A stretch of DNA of 64,000 nt from Geoanaerobacter pelophilus (GCF_018476885.1 NZ_JAHCVJ010000007.1:62001-126000); one strand, 5' to 3'. Numbered from the stretch's first letter, positions 53,876 through 62,541 are shown. Numbers and translations: made by a program. The notes: generated by a model from the letters alone, not told the origin.

Positions 53876-54838
53876 GTGAAGGGTAATTTCTGTAGGCTGT
53901 TGTCGGTGCTGTTATGCATCGGCTGCTTTACTGTTTCTGCGGTTGCAGAAAACCTGGCCTATACCGTCAGCGGCATAATATATGGTGGAAGTGCGCCCCT
54001 GCCAGAAGCATCAATAATAATAGTTGATTCATTAACTCTGTCTCCGATAAAAAGTGTGACTTCAGATTCAAAAGGTTATTATTCAGGTACAGTTGAAAAA
54101 GGTAAATACAATTTAGAGATTACTCCACCAACTGACAGTGAACATGCTGTTTCATATGTAAACGGAATAGAAGTAAGTAATTCAAATGTAATCCAGAATA
54201 TTGTTCTGACTAAGGATTCAACATCATCCACAACCATTACAGGATATGTAAAGACAGAGCTAGGGACTGCAGCACACAATATGCGTGTCATTATCGATTC
54301 CGGTGAGAATTTTGGCAGCGGCTTAACTGACCTCTCTGGCAAATACTTTGTAACGTTGATAAGTGAAAACAGTATGCCTGCCGGGACAGTTTTCAATGCG
54401 AATGTATCTTCACCGGCAGCCCAACAAACCGCAGAAATTCCGATCAAGGTTGAATGGTCGATCAGCAATATACTGTTCCACGCACCGCTTAATTCATTGT
54501 CGCTCCCCGTTATCGTCTTGCCGCATTTTCCTGTTCTTAGGGGAAGGACGACTGATCATACTGGTATGCCAGTGGGTGGAGTACGGGTGAAAACTGCTCC
54601 CAGAACCTACAGTTGGAGTAATGAAGGCATCACTTATAATTATGAATCAGATATGGGAGATGATACCGTTACTTCTGATGAAAAAGGGTATTATTCCATC
54701 ACGCTTCTTCCGAATCCTTCCTATGAAATTCAGATCATATCACCGTCAGGGATGTCTCATGAAAACAGGGTGTATTCGGGCGTTGCAATATTTTCTGATG
54801 TTTCAATGGATCTGGCTTTGAACCCGTCTAAACAATAA
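53876..54838 (+). CDS. Exported protein with three carboxypeptidase-regulatory-like domains, 320 aa
   Basis: GTG start with AAGGAG at good spacing, then a signal peptide (residues 1-24, ending SAVAE). Three beta-sandwich repeats of the CarboxypepD_reg type follow: about residues 28-110 (YTVSGIIYGGSAPLPEASI, SDSKGYYSGTVEKGKYNLEI), 119-205 (TTITGYVKTELGTAAHN, TDLSGKYFVTL) and 222-315 (VLRGRTTDHTGMPVGGVRV, SDEKGYYSITLLP). Probably a surface or adhesive protein. Base composition is clearly more AT-rich than the surrounding core genes, suggesting recent acquisition. The 234 bases upstream to 53642 hold no gene. Confidence 0.82.
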   Translation: MKGNFCRLLSVLLCIGCFTVSAVAENLAYTVSGIIYGGSAPLPEASIIIVDSLTLSPIKSVTSDSKGYYSGTVEKGKYNLEITPPTDSEHAVSYVNGIEVSNSNVIQNIVLTKDSTSSTTITGYVKTELGTAAHNMRVIIDSGENFGSGLTDLSGKYFVTLISENSMPAGTVFNANVSSPAAQQTAEIPIKVEWSISNILFHAPLNSLSLPVIVLPHFPVLRGRTTDHTGMPVGGVRVKTAPRTYSWSNEGITYNYESDMGDDTVTSDEKGYYSITLLPNPSYEIQIISPSGMSHENRVYSGVAIFSDVSMDLALNPSKQ

Positions 54839-54862
54839 GCCTACAGCTAATCCAGCTTTAAT

Positions 54863-54892
54863 AAGGATCTGTGGCAAATATCACAGATCCTT
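54863..54892 (+). repeat. Perfect 11-bp inverted repeat covering a ribosome site
   Basis: AAGGATCTGTG (54863-54873) pairs with CACAGATCCTT (54882-54892) around an 8-base loop. It includes the AAGGA and GTG of the small frame at 54871. It could also serve as a terminator for the upstream gene, but only TT-CC follows. Confidence 0.6.
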
Positions 54893-55002
54893 CCGCAACT
54901 GTAGCCGCAGCATACGGAAGTTCACGACTTCCTGTACCTGCTAATAAACTCGAAGGTGATAAAATCAGAAATAACTTCTGGACGTCATATCGTGATGCTT
55001 AA
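54871..55002 (+). CDS. Candidate small protein, 43 aa
   Basis: A GTG-started frame reading MANITDPSATVAAAYGSS, then LPVPANKLEGDKIRNNFW and TSYRDA before TAA. AAGGA precedes the GTG by 4 bases, and the composition looks protein-like. The start is buried in the inverted repeat just described. It ends 15 bases before the YvlD-like gene. Alternatively it is the tail of a decayed gene. No family recognised. Confidence 0.35.
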   Translation: MANITDPSATVAAAYGSSRLPVPANKLEGDKIRNNFWTSYRDA

Positions 55003-55017
55003 AGAAGGGAGTAAATA

Positions 55018-55368
55018 ATGATCGGCTTTCTCCTGAAACTCATAGTCAATGCCGTGACGCTCTATGCAGTGGTTCACCTTGTACCTGGTATCAGCGTTGC
55101 GGGAATTGAAAACCTTGTGGTCTCCTCCCTAGTGCTTGGTTTACTCAATGCGACATTACGACCAATCATCTCCTTTTTCTCTCTGCCGATAACGATCCTT
55201 ACCCTCGGACTCTTCACTTTCGTTGTGAATGGCGTTATCTTCGCTCTTGCCTCCTGGATTGTTCCCGGATTCAATGTGACCGGTTTCGGTAGTGCGATGC
55301 TTGGTGCGTTCGCTTTCAGTGTCATCAGTTTCATCCTCAATCTCATAGTAAGACCATCTAGAGACTGA
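55018..55368 (+). CDS. YvlD/DUF360-type four-helix membrane protein (phage holin family 4), 116 aa
   Basis: Four hydrophobic helices with the family's conserved LLNATLRPIISFFSLPITILTLGLFTFVVNGVIF and the C-terminal NLIVRPSRD. The family, often labelled phage holin family 4, is common on bacterial chromosomes and is not evidence of a prophage. A GGGAG ribosome site precedes the ATG. Function unknown, possibly envelope stress. Confidence 0.88.
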   Translation: MIGFLLKLIVNAVTLYAVVHLVPGISVAGIENLVVSSLVLGLLNATLRPIISFFSLPITILTLGLFTFVVNGVIFALASWIVPGFNVTGFGSAMLGAFAFSVISFILNLIVRPSRD

Positions 55369-55479
55369 TTTAAAGAAGCTTCTTACCTGGGGTAGTCCTG
55401 CAGGAAGACACCTGAAATAAAAGCGATCCTGACATAAACTTGGCACTAAGAAATTTGAGGGACCAAGCCCTCTTACACT

Positions 55480-56739
55480 ATGGAAGTAATAGGCCCCTAT
55501 TTGAACAATCCCAAACATCTCTTTACGCCTTACGAAAAATTCGTAATTGCGATTCTGGCGTTTCTCCAATTCACCGTCATCCTTGACTTTATGGTTATGT
55601 CACCGCTAGGGGCCATACTCATGCCAGATTTAGGCATTTCGACCTCTCAGTTCGGGTTGGCCGTTTCAGCATATGCATTCAGTGCCGGAGCATCAGGCCT
55701 GTGCGCGGCTGGATTTGCCGACAAATTTGACCGGAAGAGGATGTTGCTGTTCTTCTACGCGGGGTTCGTCATTGGCACTCTCTTTTGCGGGATTGCTAAT
55801 AGCTATGTGATGTTACTCTGTGCAAGGGTCATTACAGGGATCTTTGGTGGCGTAATTGGCTCCATATCGTTCGCAATAATAACCGACATCTTCAAGATGG
55901 AGGTTCGTGGCCGGGTGATGGGATTCGTACAGATGGCTTTTTCGGCCAGCCAGGTACTGGGTATTCCGCTGGGACTTTTCCTTGCCACCTATTTCAATTG
56001 GCATGCACCGTTCCTGATGATTGCGGCAATTGCGGCACTGGTCGGGGTGGTCATCGCCTTGAAACTAAAGCCGGTTACTGCCCATCTCAAAGGGAGTCAG
56101 GACAAAAGCGCGTTTCAGCACCTCTGGCATACGGCATCAAACCCTTTCTACATCCGAGGGTTCATTGCGACGATGCTGCTTGCTACGGGAGGATTCATGA
56201 TCATGCCTTTCAGCAGCGCATTTTTGGTGGATAATGTCCTCATTCCGGAAACCCACCTGTCGCTGATTTTTCTTGTTACTGGGGTTGTTTCCATTTTTAC
56301 CGGTCCACTATTGGGGAGACTGGCTGACAGCATTGGCAAGTACCGGTTGTTTGTGATAGGCAGCCTTCTGTCGATGATAATGGTAATAATCTACACTCAT
56401 CTCGGACCTGTTTCGATTTGGACGGTCATCGTAACCAATGTTTTTCTCTGGATAGGAATATCCTCCCGTATGATTTCTTCTTCCGCGCTTATCTCTGGCG
56501 TGCCTGAGATGAAGGACAGAGGGGCATACATGGGTATAAACTCGGCCACCCAGCAGGTTGCCGGAGGAGTTGCATCTTTCGTTGCCGGCCTCATTGTTTA
56601 TCAGCCGGCTAAAAATGCACCACTGCAGCATTTTGACACTGTTGGCTATGTCACGGCCTGCACCATGCTCATTACTCTTGGCATGATGTTCTTCATCGAA
56701 CGGCAGGTATCAAGGAAACTCCATGTTGCCAATGTTTGA
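55480..56739 (+). CDS. Major facilitator superfamily transporter, 419 aa
   Basis: Twelve predicted transmembrane helices in two halves, with the MFS loop 2-3 motif GFADKFDRKRML and the motif C-like region in helix 5. N-terminal YEKFVIAILAFLQFTVILDFMVMSPLG resembles sugar/drug efflux permeases of the AraJ/YdhP-type branch. Substrate cannot be predicted. It appears to be a single gene, with gaps of 111 and 154 bases on either side that hold nothing recognisable. Confidence 0.88.
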   Translation: MEVIGPYLNNPKHLFTPYEKFVIAILAFLQFTVILDFMVMSPLGAILMPDLGISTSQFGLAVSAYAFSAGASGLCAAGFADKFDRKRMLLFFYAGFVIGTLFCGIANSYVMLLCARVITGIFGGVIGSISFAIITDIFKMEVRGRVMGFVQMAFSASQVLGIPLGLFLATYFNWHAPFLMIAAIAALVGVVIALKLKPVTAHLKGSQDKSAFQHLWHTASNPFYIRGFIATMLLATGGFMIMPFSSAFLVDNVLIPETHLSLIFLVTGVVSIFTGPLLGRLADSIGKYRLFVIGSLLSMIMVIIYTHLGPVSIWTVIVTNVFLWIGISSRMISSSALISGVPEMKDRGAYMGINSATQQVAGGVASFVAGLIVYQPAKNAPLQHFDTVGYVTACTMLITLGMMFFIERQVSRKLHVANV

Positions 56740-56893
56740 ATGGTGCGTGGTATGGAGGGAAAAAGTGTTGAATGTCTCAATAAATAGAGGCTTTTCTTTT
56801 TGTGTTGTCCTTTAGTGTCCAATGATTACCGGACTTGTATGCTACGAACAGCTGCACAATGTCGTCAAAAACTGATTCCGCGAGGGTAACTGC

Positions 56894-57661
56894 ATGAATG
56901 CTTTAAAATCATTGCTTCGGAGAACTGCTAGCGGCGTCTTGCTCGCAATCTTATGCTTTCCAGCCATCGCTAATGCCGAGGACCGGTCTGCAAATCAGCT
57001 GAGCCGTATCGTTACATCGGTACTTGAAGCTTATGGTGGTAAGGGCTCAGTCTTAAAAGTAAAGTCGGTGGTGGCCAAAGGGACAATTACCGATTTCATG
57101 AAAGAGAAAAAAGGTGAATATGCCCGCTATTATGCCCGGCCGCAAAAACTGCGGATAGAGATCATGCCTGACCAAGGAGGCGAAGCGCGAGTCCTTGATG
57201 GCGGCAAAGGTTGGCAGGGGAGCCCTGAAGCCCTCAAAGAGGCTAGGCCGATCACTATGCAGTCGATGATCTACCAGTACAGCTATCTCGACCTTCCCAT
57301 GGGGTTGGCCGACAAGAGTTATTCCGTGTCTTACGGCGGAAAGAAAGAGTACCGGGGCAAGCAGGTTGACCTTCTGCTGGTGGCGGTTAACGGGGCACCG
57401 CAACTGAGAGTTTACATTGACCCGGAGAAGCGGCTGATTGTTCGGGTGGCGTCGGATTTCGATATGGGGATGGGTTCAAGCGAGCTAGCTACCGAATATG
57501 AGGATTTCAGAGTGGTCGGTAAAGTACTCTTTCCGTTTCGTCTCATCAACTATGCGGGTGAGATGAAGCTGTCGGTCATTACCTTGTCTGAGATACGGAT
57601 CAATAGCGATATTCCCAAAGAGAAGTTTGCTCCCGATCCTCTTAGGACCAAAGAGAAATAA
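56894..57661 (+). CDS. Exported LolA-like outer-membrane lipoprotein-sorting-fold protein, 255 aa
   Basis: Signal peptide at residues 1-29 (GVLLAILCFPAIANAEDR). The mature part is a single beta-rich domain with the pattern of LolA/LolB-like folds (VVAKGTITDFMKEKKGEYARYYARPQKLRIE; RVYIDPEKRLIVRV; FPFRLINYA). Probably a periplasmic protein that binds a hydrophobic ligand. Not LolA itself, since no lolB or partner is nearby. Confidence 0.7.
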   Translation: MNALKSLLRRTASGVLLAILCFPAIANAEDRSANQLSRIVTSVLEAYGGKGSVLKVKSVVAKGTITDFMKEKKGEYARYYARPQKLRIEIMPDQGGEARVLDGGKGWQGSPEALKEARPITMQSMIYQYSYLDLPMGLADKSYSVSYGGKKEYRGKQVDLLLVAVNGAPQLRVYIDPEKRLIVRVASDFDMGMGSSELATEYEDFRVVGKVLFPFRLINYAGEMKLSVITLSEIRINSDIPKEKFAPDPLRTKEK

Positions 57662-57728
57662 GCGCAAAGCCACCCATTATCCCGTTTTGATACCGATCTT
57701 CGGCCATCTGTAACATGAAAGGTAGATT

Positions 57729-58970
57729 TTGAAAGTATCTCTGTTACTGCTTTTTGCCGCTACAACCGCATTCACGTACTGGCTGCGCCACATCAATCTT
57801 CGCCATCTGAAGCAGTATGGGGCGACTGTCCCGGATGGTTTTGCCGATGCAATAAGTCAGGAGACTCTGGCCAAAACCTCTGCCTACACCATTGACAGCA
57901 GCCGTCTGGGGCTGTGGGAATCTCTGTTTGATAACACGTTGCTGATCCTTTTTCTCTTTGCCGGATTGCTGCCGATGTATGATCGCTTCGTGGCCGGAAT
58001 GAGTGACTCCTTCATTGTTCAGGGACTGCTCTTCTTCTTGATCCTCACCTGGACACAGGCGATTCTGGAGCTTCCGTTCACTCTGTACAGCACCTTCGTG
58101 GTCGAGGCTCGCCACGGATTCAACACCAGCACGCTCCGTATCTGGGCTGCTGATCTGCTTAAATCGCAGGTTATCGGCTCAATCTTGCTTGCCCTGATCA
58201 TCTCTGTCTCTCTTTGGCTGATTGAATGGAGCCCTCTGCACTGGTGGCTCTGGTTATGGGGAGTTATGGCCATGTTCACTCTTGTCATGATGTTTCTCTC
58301 GCCGTACGTGATCGAGCCGCTGTTCAACAAATTCGAGCCGGTCGATGAGCCGGGGTTGACCGAAGAGATTGCAGCCATGATGGGCAAGGCAGGACTTAAG
58401 GTCGGGCGGGTTATGAAGATGGATGCCTCCAAACGGAGCCGACACAGCAATGCCTATTTCACCGGAATCGGCAAGGTGAAGCGGATCGTGCTCTTTGACA
58501 CCCTTATTGAGCAGATGACCCATGCCGAAATAGTGGCGGTGCTTGCCCACGAGATCGGTCATTGGAAGCTGCGCCATATCCTTAAACGGTTGGTTGTCGC
58601 AGAGGGGATGCTGCTGGGGGGGATGTGGTGCGCCTGGCAGGCTGTGCGCTGGGAAGGGTTAACTGGGTTAGTGGGTATGGAAGGGGGGTCATTTTTTGCA
58701 CGGCTGATGATCTTGGGGTTCATCGCTTCGCTGTTGATGTTCCCTTTCACCCCGTTATCGGCCTGGCTGTCGCGTAGACATGAACGGGAGGCCGATCGGT
58801 TTGCCTGCGCTATTACCGGCGATCCCGAATCGCTTGCCTCAGCCCTCATCAAGCTGTCGGCTGAGAATCTCTCCAATCTTCACCCACATCCTCTGTATGC
58901 AGGGTTTTACTACTCACATCCACCGGTTGTGGAACGGGTGCGTAGCTTGAGACAGTTAAATGCCCCATGA
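57729..58970 (+). CDS. M48-family (Ste24/HtpX-like) membrane metallopeptidase, 413 aa
   Basis: Zinc motif HEIGHWKLRH (His near residue 274) with the third ligand in HEREADRFACAI, and several transmembrane helices, including four before the catalytic domain, as in Ste24/CAAX prenyl protease 1-like enzymes. It is likely an inner-membrane protease in quality control. The TTG at 57729 is used because the frame begins there with a hydrophobic helix. Length fits the Ste24 type rather than the shorter HtpX. Confidence 0.9.
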   Translation: MKVSLLLLFAATTAFTYWLRHINLRHLKQYGATVPDGFADAISQETLAKTSAYTIDSSRLGLWESLFDNTLLILFLFAGLLPMYDRFVAGMSDSFIVQGLLFFLILTWTQAILELPFTLYSTFVVEARHGFNTSTLRIWAADLLKSQVIGSILLALIISVSLWLIEWSPLHWWLWLWGVMAMFTLVMMFLSPYVIEPLFNKFEPVDEPGLTEEIAAMMGKAGLKVGRVMKMDASKRSRHSNAYFTGIGKVKRIVLFDTLIEQMTHAEIVAVLAHEIGHWKLRHILKRLVVAEGMLLGGMWCAWQAVRWEGLTGLVGMEGGSFFARLMILGFIASLLMFPFTPLSAWLSRRHEREADRFACAITGDPESLASALIKLSAENLSNLHPHPLYAGFYYSHPPVVERVRSLRQLNAP

Positions 58971-59072
58971 TTCATCATCGGCGGGATCTGGTGGTGTCGG
59001 ATGGAAGAGCTGTCCGACAAGCTCGATGCCATCCGGCATGTCGTAACTGCCGAAACAGTAAAAGGAATTACA

Positions 59073-59606
59073 GTGAAGATGTCTAGATTTCTGATTATTA
59101 TATGTCTGGTCGTAACCGTAGCCGGATGTGCCGCCAAGGACTGGCGAACCGCCAGCCGTGAACCTGCCGGGATTGCGCCTGACCCGGCCGTGACCAAGGA
59201 GGCGGTATTGCAAGCCTACGCTGCTCCCACCTGGGGATGGCGCGGCTGGTTTGCCGTACATACCTGGATCTCGGTCAAACCGGCAAACGGTACGTCATAT
59301 ACGGTGTACGAGTTGATCGGTTGGAGGCAAAAACGGGGGATACCCATGGTTCGCATTGAAAAGGACCTTCCCGACCGATACTGGTTTGGCGAGCGCCCAC
59401 GTCTGCTCAAGGAGCTCAGGGGCGAAAAAGCGGAAAAGCTGATTCCAGCCGTTGACCAGGCAGCCCGCAGCTACCCGTGGCCGGATACCTATAAAGCATT
59501 CCCCGGGCCGAACAGTAATACCTTTATTGCCTGGATTGCCAAGAAGGTTCCGGAACTTGGACTTGAGCTGCCATTCACGGCCATCGGGAGCGGCTATGCG
59601 AATTAA
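59073..59606 (+). CDS. DUF3750 lipoprotein, 177 aa
   Basis: Start assigned to the GTG at 59073 (AGGA six bases upstream), giving a lipoprotein signal (FLIIICLVVTVAGC) with the lipobox VAGC. The mature domain (WGWRGWFAVHTWISVK, YELIGWRQKRGIP, YPWPDTYKAFPGPNSNTFIAWIAKKVPEL) matches DUF3750, which contains a conserved N-S-N-T-F-I-A-W motif. Function unknown. Its end overlaps the radical SAM gene by 11 bases. Confidence 0.82.
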   Translation: MKMSRFLIIICLVVTVAGCAAKDWRTASREPAGIAPDPAVTKEAVLQAYAAPTWGWRGWFAVHTWISVKPANGTSYTVYELIGWRQKRGIPMVRIEKDLPDRYWFGERPRLLKELRGEKAEKLIPAVDQAARSYPWPDTYKAFPGPNSNTFIAWIAKKVPELGLELPFTAIGSGYAN

Positions 59607-60489
59607 TGCCATGCCCCGTTACGAAGAACCGCTCTTCCGGCCACCGAGCGAGGCAAGAAGCCTCATTTTCCAGATAACGGTCGGCTGTTCCCAGAACAGC
59701 TGCACCTTTTGCGGCATGTACAAGGGGAAGAGTTTCCGCATCAGGCCCCTGGAAGAGCTGATCGCCGAGATCCAAGGCATCGCCGCCCCTTTCAGGCCTG
59801 CCGTGGATCGGATCTTCATCGCCGATGGCGACGCGCTGGTCTATCCGTTCGATGGACTTATTACCCTTCTCGACACCATGGCGGAAACTTTCCCCAACCT
59901 CGCCAGAGTCGGTTCATATGCCTCACCCAACAGTCTGCTGACCAAAAGCTGCGATCAGCTTGCCAGCCTCCGGGCAAAGAAACTGCGGATCCTCTATTTC
60001 GGACTGGAGTCGGGAGACGACGAAACCCTGGCAACTGTTCGGAAGGGATTTACGGCAGACGGGATGGCGGAGCAGGCGATCAAGGCTCGCGAAGCCGGGA
60101 TGAAACTTTCAGTGACCGCCATCCTTGGCCTTGCAGGCCGGGAGCGAAGCCTTGAGCATGCCCGACATACCGCAGAATGGGTCAACCGGGTCAATCCGGA
60201 GTACTTTTCGCTGCTGACGCTGTTCCACCGCCACAACCAAGAGTTTGTTCGCTCGCTGGTCCAGTGCACCCGCCGCGAACTGATGCTGGAAGCACGCGAG
60301 CTGCTGTCGTTTCTCAACCCTTCGCGCACCATCCTCCGCTCCAACCATGTTTCCAACTTCCTGAATCTTGCCGGGAGCTACCCCAAAGACCGGGAACGGC
60401 TGATTGCGGAGCTGGATGCCGCAATGGTGCAGGCCGCAAGATACCCGGGATTCCTCGATGGAGTGCCGGAATATCAAGAAGAGTACTAG
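59596..60489 (+). CDS. Radical SAM protein with CX4CX2C cluster motif, 297 aa
   Basis: The cluster ligands are Cys31, Cys36 and Cys39 (CSQNSCTFC), spaced CX4CX2C rather than the usual CX3CX2C. The rest follows the radical SAM TIM-barrel pattern (RIFIADGDALVYPF, RILYFGLESGDDETL, AREAGMKLSVTAILGLAG). The ATG at 59596 has GGGAG upstream and overlaps the DUF3750 gene. Function unknown; relatives are annotated only as radical SAM proteins. The MaoC-like gene starts 14 bases later. Confidence 0.85.
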   Translation: MRINAMPRYEEPLFRPPSEARSLIFQITVGCSQNSCTFCGMYKGKSFRIRPLEELIAEIQGIAAPFRPAVDRIFIADGDALVYPFDGLITLLDTMAETFPNLARVGSYASPNSLLTKSCDQLASLRAKKLRILYFGLESGDDETLATVRKGFTADGMAEQAIKAREAGMKLSVTAILGLAGRERSLEHARHTAEWVNRVNPEYFSLLTLFHRHNQEFVRSLVQCTRRELMLEARELLSFLNPSRTILRSNHVSNFLNLAGSYPKDRERLIAELDAAMVQAARYPGFLDGVPEYQEEY

Positions 60490-60503
60490 AGAAAGGGAGA
60501 GTT

Positions 60504-60953
60504 TTGAGCGAAAAATGTTATTGGGATGACCTGCGCGAGGGGGATCCGCTCGCATGTCGCCCATTTACCCTGACCATTGACGAAATCATCGAGTTTGCCA
60601 AGAAGTACGATCCTCAGCTATTCCATGTCGATCCCAACGCGGCGGCAGCAACCCGTTTCGGTGGGATAATTGCGTCCTCACTGCATACCCTGGCAATGTG
60701 TACCAGGTCGTTGGTGGAAGCCTTGAGCGACCATGAAGTCATCATTGGTCTGGAGATGGAGAAGGTATCATTGCCGAATGTCGTCAGGCCTGATGATCTC
60801 TTGACCATTAATGCCCACTGGGCAGACCTCAAGCGCTCAAAGAGCAAACCGATGCAGGGCGTGGCAACGGTGAAGTATCATGTGACGAATCAACGGGAAG
60901 AGGTTGTTCTGGCAACCGGCTTCAGGTACATGCTCGCCTGTCGGCCTGTATGA
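60504..60953 (+). CDS. MaoC-like hotdog-fold dehydratase, 149 aa
   Basis: Start at a TTG (60504) after GGGAGAG. MaoC/R-hydratase hydratase motif region: YDPQLFHVDPNAAAATRFGGIIASSLHTLAM, which carries the catalytic Asp and His. A typical single-hotdog subunit. It probably hydrates an enoyl-CoA or similar thioester; the true substrate is unknown. Adjacent to the radical SAM gene on the same strand and convergent with the hemerythrin gene. Confidence 0.85.
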   Translation: MSEKCYWDDLREGDPLACRPFTLTIDEIIEFAKKYDPQLFHVDPNAAAATRFGGIIASSLHTLAMCTRSLVEALSDHEVIIGLEMEKVSLPNVVRPDDLLTINAHWADLKRSKSKPMQGVATVKYHVTNQREEVVLATGFRYMLACRPV

Positions 60954-60954
60954 A

Positions 60955-61368
60955 TTATTGTTTGTCACCCTTGCCGGCATTGAAGCTGCCGTAGTCGGGA
61001 TCCTTTTCCTGAATGTGTGCAATCAACCATTTGGCAAGGTACGCATAGAGATCCACTTTAATGGTTGGCTGACCATCGTGAAAGGCATGCTGGAACTCGA
61101 TGATCTTTTGTCGGAACAGGGCATGCTCCTCTTTATGCTCGGCAAGTTTTGGGTAAGAGTGCTCAGCCATCCACTTTTCTTCGGCAGCAAAATGGTAGGC
61201 AGTATATTCAAATAACTCATCAAGGATCATCTCAAGTCTGGCCTGCGGCGCCTGGTTCTTGAAAAGGTCGTATGACTTGTTCATTAGCTCCACCAGGTGC
61301 TCATGATGCTCATCAAATTCTTTTACCCCCAGCAGATACTTGTCACTCCACTCCATAAACACCGGCAT
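60955..61368 (-). CDS. Bacteriohemerythrin, 137 aa
   Basis: Di-iron ligands are in place: His in FDEHHEHLVELMN, HFAAEEKWM, HKEEHALF and HIQEKDPDY near the C-terminus, the standard hemerythrin set. It binds O2 reversibly. In Geobacter-like anaerobes such proteins are thought to scavenge or deliver oxygen. It is monocistronic; the 298-base gap upstream (61369-61666) holds no gene apart from the sigma-54-like site. Confidence 0.93.
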   Translation of the reverse strand: MPVFMEWSDKYLLGVKEFDEHHEHLVELMNKSYDLFKNQAPQARLEMILDELFEYTAYHFAAEEKWMAEHSYPKLAEHKEEHALFRQKIIEFQHAFHDGQPTIKVDLYAYLAKWLIAHIQEKDPDYGSFNAGKGDKQ

Positions 61369-61609
61369 ATTCTTCCCCCCAGGATATTTTCAATCTAAGT
61401 GACTCAACATTTGCAACAGGCATAACGGGGTGAGTCTATACCTCTTTGCTAGCCTGGCCACTAAGAAAGTTACACAAATTATAGCATCATCTATTTAGCT
61501 ACCGCAAACGAGGTGGTCCATGGATGTTTTCAGGTGATTATTCCCCGGCTTTCAATGCTCTTTTTGGTAAAGTTTATTTATTTCAGAGTGTTGTGGCTGG
61601 GTTATTGTG

Positions 61610-61624
61610 TGGCATAGCATATGC
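61610..61624 (+). promoter_or_regulatory. Possible sigma-54-type promoter
   Basis: TGGCAT-N5-ATGC has the key GG and GC dinucleotides at the right spacing but two differences from the consensus. It lies 42 bases upstream of the small Lys/Ala-rich protein. Confidence 0.4.
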
Positions 61625-61666
61625 TTTATCCAAATACAGGAATCAAAATTAACGGAGGATACTCAA

Positions 61667-61894
61667 ATGAAAAAAGTCCTTTCAACCCTCGTAGCAGCTA
61701 TCGTAGCACTCTCTTTCGCCGGGATCGTATGTGCAGCTGAACCAGCACCTGCAATGCCAGCTGGTCACCCAGCTATTACCAAGGAAGAAAAAGCTCCGGT
61801 CAAGAAGGCCAAAAAAGCCAAGAAAGCAAAAAAAGCCAAAAAGGCAGAGAAAAAAGAAGAAACCAAGCCTGCTGAAGCCCCGGCAGCGAAGTAA
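61667..61894 (+). CDS. Small exported Lys/Ala-rich repeat protein, 75 aa
   Basis: Strong GGAGG site before the ATG. Signal peptide at residues 1-23 (LSTLVAAIVALSFAGIVCAA), then about 20 Pro/Ala-rich residues and a basic tail with five tandem KKA units near residues 46-60, ending in an acidic/Pro-Ala stretch. The mature part is strongly cationic and probably disordered, so it may bind polyanions such as polysaccharide or DNA outside the cell. Function not established. Confidence 0.75.
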   Translation: MKKVLSTLVAAIVALSFAGIVCAAEPAPAMPAGHPAITKEEKAPVKKAKKAKKAKKAKKAEKKEETKPAEAPAAK

Positions 61895-61915
61895 TCACCA
61901 CAACTCATGCTGGAA

Positions 61916-61945
61916 CAAAGCCGCATCCTCGGATGCGGCTTTGTT
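61916..61945 (+). terminator. Rho-independent terminator
   Basis: AAAGCCGCATCC-TC-GGATGCGGCTTT, followed by G and TTATTTT; a stem of 12 bp. It ends the Lys/Ala-rich protein gene. Confidence 0.85.
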
Positions 61946-62116
61946 ATTTTGGGCCATAAATCTTGGTTTATATTAGAAGGTTATCGTCCATCCGGAACTC
62001 AAAGCTCTGTGTCTTCAAGGCCTTGCCCGGCGGAATTGGATGGCAATCTGCACGGTTTGTATCCAGTAATTAATCTGTTATCCTCCCTACCATCATCTAT
62101 TTGTAAAGGAGAGGAC

Positions 62117-62461
62117 ATGACTAAAGCAGAACTGATCGCCAAAATCGCAGAGAAGGCAAAACTCACCAAAGCTCAAGCAGAATCTGCCGTAGCAGCGTTT
62201 CAATGCATCGTGATTAAGGAACTGGTGACAGACGGTAAAGTCACTCTCGTAGGCTTTGGCACCTTCTCGTCAGTCAAGAGAGCGGCACGGACCGGCAGGA
62301 ACCCGCAGACTGGCAAAGAGATGAAGATAGCGGCCAAAAGGGTAGGGAAGTTCACAACCGGCAAATTCCTCAAAGACCTTGATGCGTGCAAATTTGAATG
62401 CAAGCAGGAGAAGAAAACACCCGCCTCCAAGACTTTTGAGGTGAGGCGCCGGAAGGGTTAA
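62117..62461 (+). CDS. HU/IHF-family DNA-binding protein with C-terminal extension, 114 aa
   Basis: N-terminal MTKAELIAKIAEKAKLTKAQAE and the arm region GFGTFSSVKRAARTGRNPQTGKEMKI match HU. HU is usually about 90 residues; here a basic tail with KTPASKTFEVRRRKG follows. An AGGAG site precedes the ATG at 62117. Nucleoid-associated architectural protein; whether HU proper or a divergent paralogue cannot be decided from this window alone. Confidence 0.9.
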   Translation: MTKAELIAKIAEKAKLTKAQAESAVAAFQCIVIKELVTDGKVTLVGFGTFSSVKRAARTGRNPQTGKEMKIAAKRVGKFTTGKFLKDLDACKFECKQEKKTPASKTFEVRRRKG

Positions 62462-62514
62462 GATATTCTTCATTTTGTAGTTACCCCGGGCTCTATTGTT
62501 AGCCCGAACATGAA

Positions 62515-62541
62515 AAGCCCACCAAGATATTTGGTGGGCTT
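62515..62541 (+). terminator. Hairpin after the HU-family gene
   Basis: AAGCCCACCA pairs perfectly with TGGTGGGCTT around 7 bases, with a smaller CGGGCT/AGCCCG hairpin at 62487-62506. No T-run follows. The rest of the 468-base gap to 62929 shows no gene, RNA or repeat that I recognise. Confidence 0.5.

Noticed and set aside
55018-55368. Prophage signal from the holin-like gene
   Set aside because: The YvlD/holin family 4 proteins are common chromosomal membrane proteins, and no endolysin, capsid or tail genes are around it. The gpD-like gene 3 kb away is isolated.
57661-57690. GCGCAAAGCC resembling the core of GEMM (cyclic dinucleotide) riboswitches
   Set aside because: Only this short string matches. 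The second stem and the terminal conserved blocks are missing, and the location between two unrelated genes adds no support.
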